From positions 16,535,001 to 16,599,000 of the forward strand of contig CM032128.1 in assembly GCA_018894105.1 (NCBI GenBank): a stretch of 64,000 nucleotides of DNA, in the 5' to 3' direction. The position numbers and the translations under genes were made by a program. Shown in pieces: positions 61,115 to 64,000 of this stretch. The notes under the pieces are model-generated. The model was not told the origin of the DNA. It made no database searches and saw only the letters and a list, made by a program, of their open reading frames with translations. Positions within the stretch are counted from its first letter, which is position 1. Each line of letters opens with the position of its first letter. This DNA is from Jacaranda mimosifolia. Its lineage: Eukaryota; Streptophyta; Magnoliopsida; Lamiales; Bignoniaceae.

Positions 61115-62274
61115 TTTGATTTTGAGATTTCAAAAACTACAAAGACGAAAAAGAGAGTATAAGCATGTGATTGAAATTCAGGAAATCACATTTCAAGCAT
61201 GTTTTTCTTCCACTATTTTATCAAATCTCTCACCCCCTTAAGGAATTCAGGAAATTACATTTCCTAGTGAGAATCAAGACCCAAAAAGACTTGTAGTGGA
61301 CTCACGACTCGTGAGACATCCACAAACAATCCTAAAGTAAGCAACTTTTGCTAATTGTATCTCTATGCAACCCTTGATATATTTTGCCTTACTTTTCATG
61401 TAGACCCACAACTCGTGTGACATCTACACTACTAGTTGTTAAGTCTGACCTATCAATCAAACTTTGATTCAAAATTACACTATGTCATTCTACGACTCGT
61501 GAGACAATGTACATAAAGTGTCAGATTAAAGGTGCATCATATGCTAAGTATGTGAGCGTAGCTTTCCACCATAAACGTGACACACGACTCGTGAGACATC
61601 ATGTAAATGTAGTAGCATCTCATGTCACATACTATTAGTAGAAGGCATAGATTAATTAAAACTTCGTTTAATTTATATTCCATTTTGACTTAATATTTTG
61701 AAAGTACTTAGACTCTTCCAAGTTGAGGGATTTTTCTTGCTTGCAAAGATATCATCAAATTTTATCTTATCTTATTAGGTTTTCTATAATCTAACCATGC
61801 ATCTCATACATCAATAGGATAAAGAAAGCATAAAGTAAATGTGCCTAGCATGCTCTAGGGTGGGATGACCATGAGCCTTAACCAAGTAGTGCACATTACT
61901 TAGTTGATTTTAAGTAGGTTGATTAAATCTAGCTATTACATAAATGTATCCCATAAATTCATGGGTCTTCATGCCTCCAATGGTCTTCTTGTCTCCTTGC
62001 AACAATTATATGAGAAAAGAAATCCTCACTCTTAGTGATTCTACTCTCATAACATTTACAAGATAGAAATTAAGAGGCATGCAAGCCCCAATTTAATACA
62101 ACATTTTTCAACTACTTGAGACAAATAAAGTCAATATTAAATGCTCACGTTTATCCCCATTCATTAATCATCCATTCAACAGTTAAATGAACAATAAATA
62201 AGAATCGACATCAATTCAACAAATTAAATGTTTATCTCATAAACAATTAATTAATTAGCAAAAATAAACATAAC
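61115..62274 (-). mobile_element. Untranslated leader of copia M, 5' end beyond an insertion
   Basis: Reverse of J's leader from just before gag to the TTATCTCATAAACAATTAATT phrase equivalent to 36945. It is cut at 62275 by a gypsy LTR. M's PBS and 5' LTR are not in the window and may lie beyond 64000. Confidence 0.82.
61302..61593 (-). repeat. Palindromic leader motif, four copies (copia M)
   Basis: CACGACTCGTG or a one-base variant at 61304, 61407 (CACAACTCGTG), 61491 (TACGACTCGTG) and 61583, spaced 103, 84 and 92 bp. The first is the centre of the 15-base palindrome CTCACGACTCGTGAG. Outer arms GTGGA/TCCAC (61297-61324) and GTAGA/TCTAC (61400-61427) enclose the first two. Confidence 0.75.
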
Positions 62275-63139
62275 TGATATGGGATAGTCCAACAGGCCCA
62301 ATCTAGTAACACTCGACCAGATAAGAGATATGACATGGGACAACCCAATTAGCTATTGGGCCTAGCTCATTAATGATCAACCAAATAATGGACTAGACCC
62401 AACCTCATTTGGGCTACTTTACTAGCACGAGTATTGACACCTTGCCTGGTCGACTAGAATGTGATCGATCAGCTTGAGATTAATTATTCAACCCTCAACC
62501 AGGGGGACATTTAAATCCAATAGACTTCTATCGCCTTAACCAAAGCATGTGCAAATGACTTGCAAACGTGGATACTTCTTGACCCTAGGAGGTCGATCAG
62601 AGTAGTTTAGAATAGCTTCGTGCTACTGGATATAGTTGCATTGAATGTGGTGCGACCACCTCTCTGCAGCATTAAATGCTCTAACAGGTGGTGTGTCTCC
62701 GCATTAATGGTGTGTGCCACTTCTTGTAGAGCCAGAGTAGTGCATGCCTCCATTGTACCATTGTGTCTTATAAAGCTAGAAGAAGTGCCACCTGGTAAAG
62801 TAATGCTCCTCTGGTAAGGACAAAGGCCCTTTCTGTATAAGAAAGGACATTATTGACATATCAACCTTTCCAGAAAGGCTATAAATACTCCATTGCCACC
62901 CTTCAACAAGGTATGCTCATTATCACTTAAATCCCTTACTCTATTACTCTTTTATGTAGTCAATTAAGTACTAACTTAAGCGTCAGAGTATCATAGCTGA
63001 GGGCATCTCTGCTAACCTAACATGTGCTATTAATTGTAGGACTCAACCTGATTATATCCTTATAATTCTTTTCAACCTCTCTTTTGGTCAATTGCATTAG
63101 ACTAAAGCCCAGAATACTATCAAATAGATATTACCATCA
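62275..63139 (+). mobile_element. Ty3/gypsy 5' LTR, 865 bp
   Basis: Starts TGATATGGGATAGTCC in the middle of M's leader and ends GATATTACCATCA, a few bases before a PBS. It is unrelated to the copia LTRs and less AT-rich. The right flank lies outside the window, so the target copy cannot be checked. Confidence 0.8.
62880..62887 (+). promoter_or_regulatory. TATA box of the gypsy LTR
   Basis: TATAAATA in AGGCTATAAATACTCC, about 260 bases before the LTR end, a usual place for the U3-R promoter. Confidence 0.55.
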
Positions 63140-63144
63140 TTATT

Positions 63145-63160
63145 TGGCGTCGTCTGTGGG
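63145..63160 (+). other. Primer-binding site of the gypsy element
   Basis: TGGCGTCGTCTGTGGG, one base from the TGGCGCCGTCTGTGGG form seen in Tat/Retand-type gypsy elements, which do not use tRNA-Met. Confidence 0.7.
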
Positions 63161-63183
63161 TTCTAAAGTCCATAACTGCAAAA

Positions 63184-64000
63184 ATGGTAAACACAAGGTG
63201 GGCCTTTTCAAAGAGAAAGGAGAACAGAAGGTCCCCAACCCCTTCTTCTCAACCCCAGTAAGAACAAGACATGGCGGGACCCAGTTCCTAGCCAGAACAA
63301 ATGGTAACTTTGACTATACCTTAGCTTATGCAGTTGATCACCAAACAGATATCAGCCCAAATTTCAGCTCAACTATCAGCTACTCTCAACAAGCATAACA
63401 ACTAGCCTAGACCAGCAGCCTAGTGCTATCCCTCAAGCTTCATAGCATGAGAAGAGGCCCCCAAGGGAGGGCAAGAGCAAATAAGAGATATAATACTTAC
63501 TTGTATAAATAAGGATAGCCCAGGTCAGTTCCCACGAGAAGAAACCCGACCAAACCCCAAGAAAGAAATAGTTGATTCCTTAGATCACTTCTCTTAACCC
63601 ATTCGATCCCAACAGCACGATTGGGTCGAGCAATAAAGACCTAAAATAAAAAGAAATCTATCCCAAGCTGATCGAGAAGAATGGGAAGAAGTGTTACATC
63701 AAGTGCAACAGCTGAATAGACACTTCGAAGAGATTTCCAGGAGGAACATAGAAAGGAATCTTCACTATGATAGCACACCTAGACTTCACCGCGAGCGAGA
63801 GTCACAATTTGTCTAGGAGATAATCGACGAACACACACCCATCAACGCTAAGGTCCCAACCGATTTACCCAGATATGATAGTTCATCCAACCTTAACGTG
63901 CACTTACTCCAGTTCGACCACATGATACAGCTCTATGGACATAATCAGTACACCCACATAAAAATACTGGTCACTACATTTTAGGGTATTACACTCGACT
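63184..64000 (+). pseudogene. Ty3/gypsy gag, 5' part, cut by the window end
   Basis: ATG at 63184 opens a V-N-T-R start common for these gags, but stops and frameshifts follow quickly. From about 63690 the codons give VLHQVQQLNRHFEEISRRN, a coiled-coil-like stretch. A stop lies near 63815 (V-stop-E-I-I). From about 63830 comes the retrotransposon gag domain start: TPINAKVPTDLPRYDSSSN, LLQFDHMIQLYGHNQY, resembling the family's P-x-Y-D-G-x-x-D-P-x-x-H-L-x-x-F block. Another stop is near 63984. The position after the PBS supports the call. The rest of the element lies outside the window. Confidence 0.72.

Noticed and set aside
1..64000. CRISPR arrays, bacterial operons, rRNA or tRNA genes, and a host plant gene
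   Set aside because: Searching by eye on both strands I found no spaced direct-repeat array, no tRNA cloverleaf (only primer-binding complements), no rRNA words, and no multi-exon host gene. The DNA is clearly eukaryotic repeat-rich.

Overview
The window looks like plant nuclear DNA, probably from a flowering plant: it is AT-rich and intergenic. I found no intact host gene. Almost everything is made of transposable elements: Ty1/copia and Ty3/gypsy LTR retrotransposons, a CACTA (En/Spm) DNA transposon, a Tourist-like MITE and a probable MULE scrap. I cannot name the species.

Left flank (1-9.3 kb): a probable MULE transposase remnant on the minus strand, an LTR-like block, a diverged tandem repeat, a decayed minus-strand gypsy reverse transcriptase/RNase H with a primer-binding-site-like sequence upstream, 1 kb of very AT-rich DNA, a G-quadruplex-type G tract, and a MITE at 8861-9242.

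Main body (9.3-62.3 kb): this reads as one old minus-strand copia element, called M here, split apart by later insertions. Its pieces lie in the right order and usually resume at the matching codon: gag/protease 61114-59754, integrase 48508-47846, integrase tail and RT 33907-33243, RT 19524-19376 and RT 17630-17273. A minus-strand LTR at 9310-11281 fits as its 3' LTR. The gaps hold (a) a CACTA element, 48509-59750, with 17-bp TIRs and a 3-bp CCT target duplication; (b) a plus-strand copia element D-G, 33908-47845; (c) a plus-strand copia element K-A, 19525-33242; (d) a solo LTR of another copia family, 17631-19375. Elements b and c carry further LTRs (B, C, H, and the pair E/F), several with 5-bp target duplications. 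A fifth copia, J (LTR 11282-13517, gag, integrase), is fused head-on to M's RT at about 17272, as if a deletion removed the 3' halves of both. A 608-bp block spanning that fusion recurs at 22498-23105 with 8 mismatches and no indels.

Right edge (62275-64000): the 5' LTR, primer-binding site and start of gag of a Ty3/gypsy element inserted in M's leader and cut by the window end.

The coding regions are broken by stops and frameshifts. The best preserved is M's 426-codon gag-protease frame, which has nevertheless lost its zinc-knuckle cysteines and its protease DTG. The most unusual structural signal is a palindrome/hairpin repeated three to four times, roughly every 85-105 bp, in the copia leader upstream of gag.
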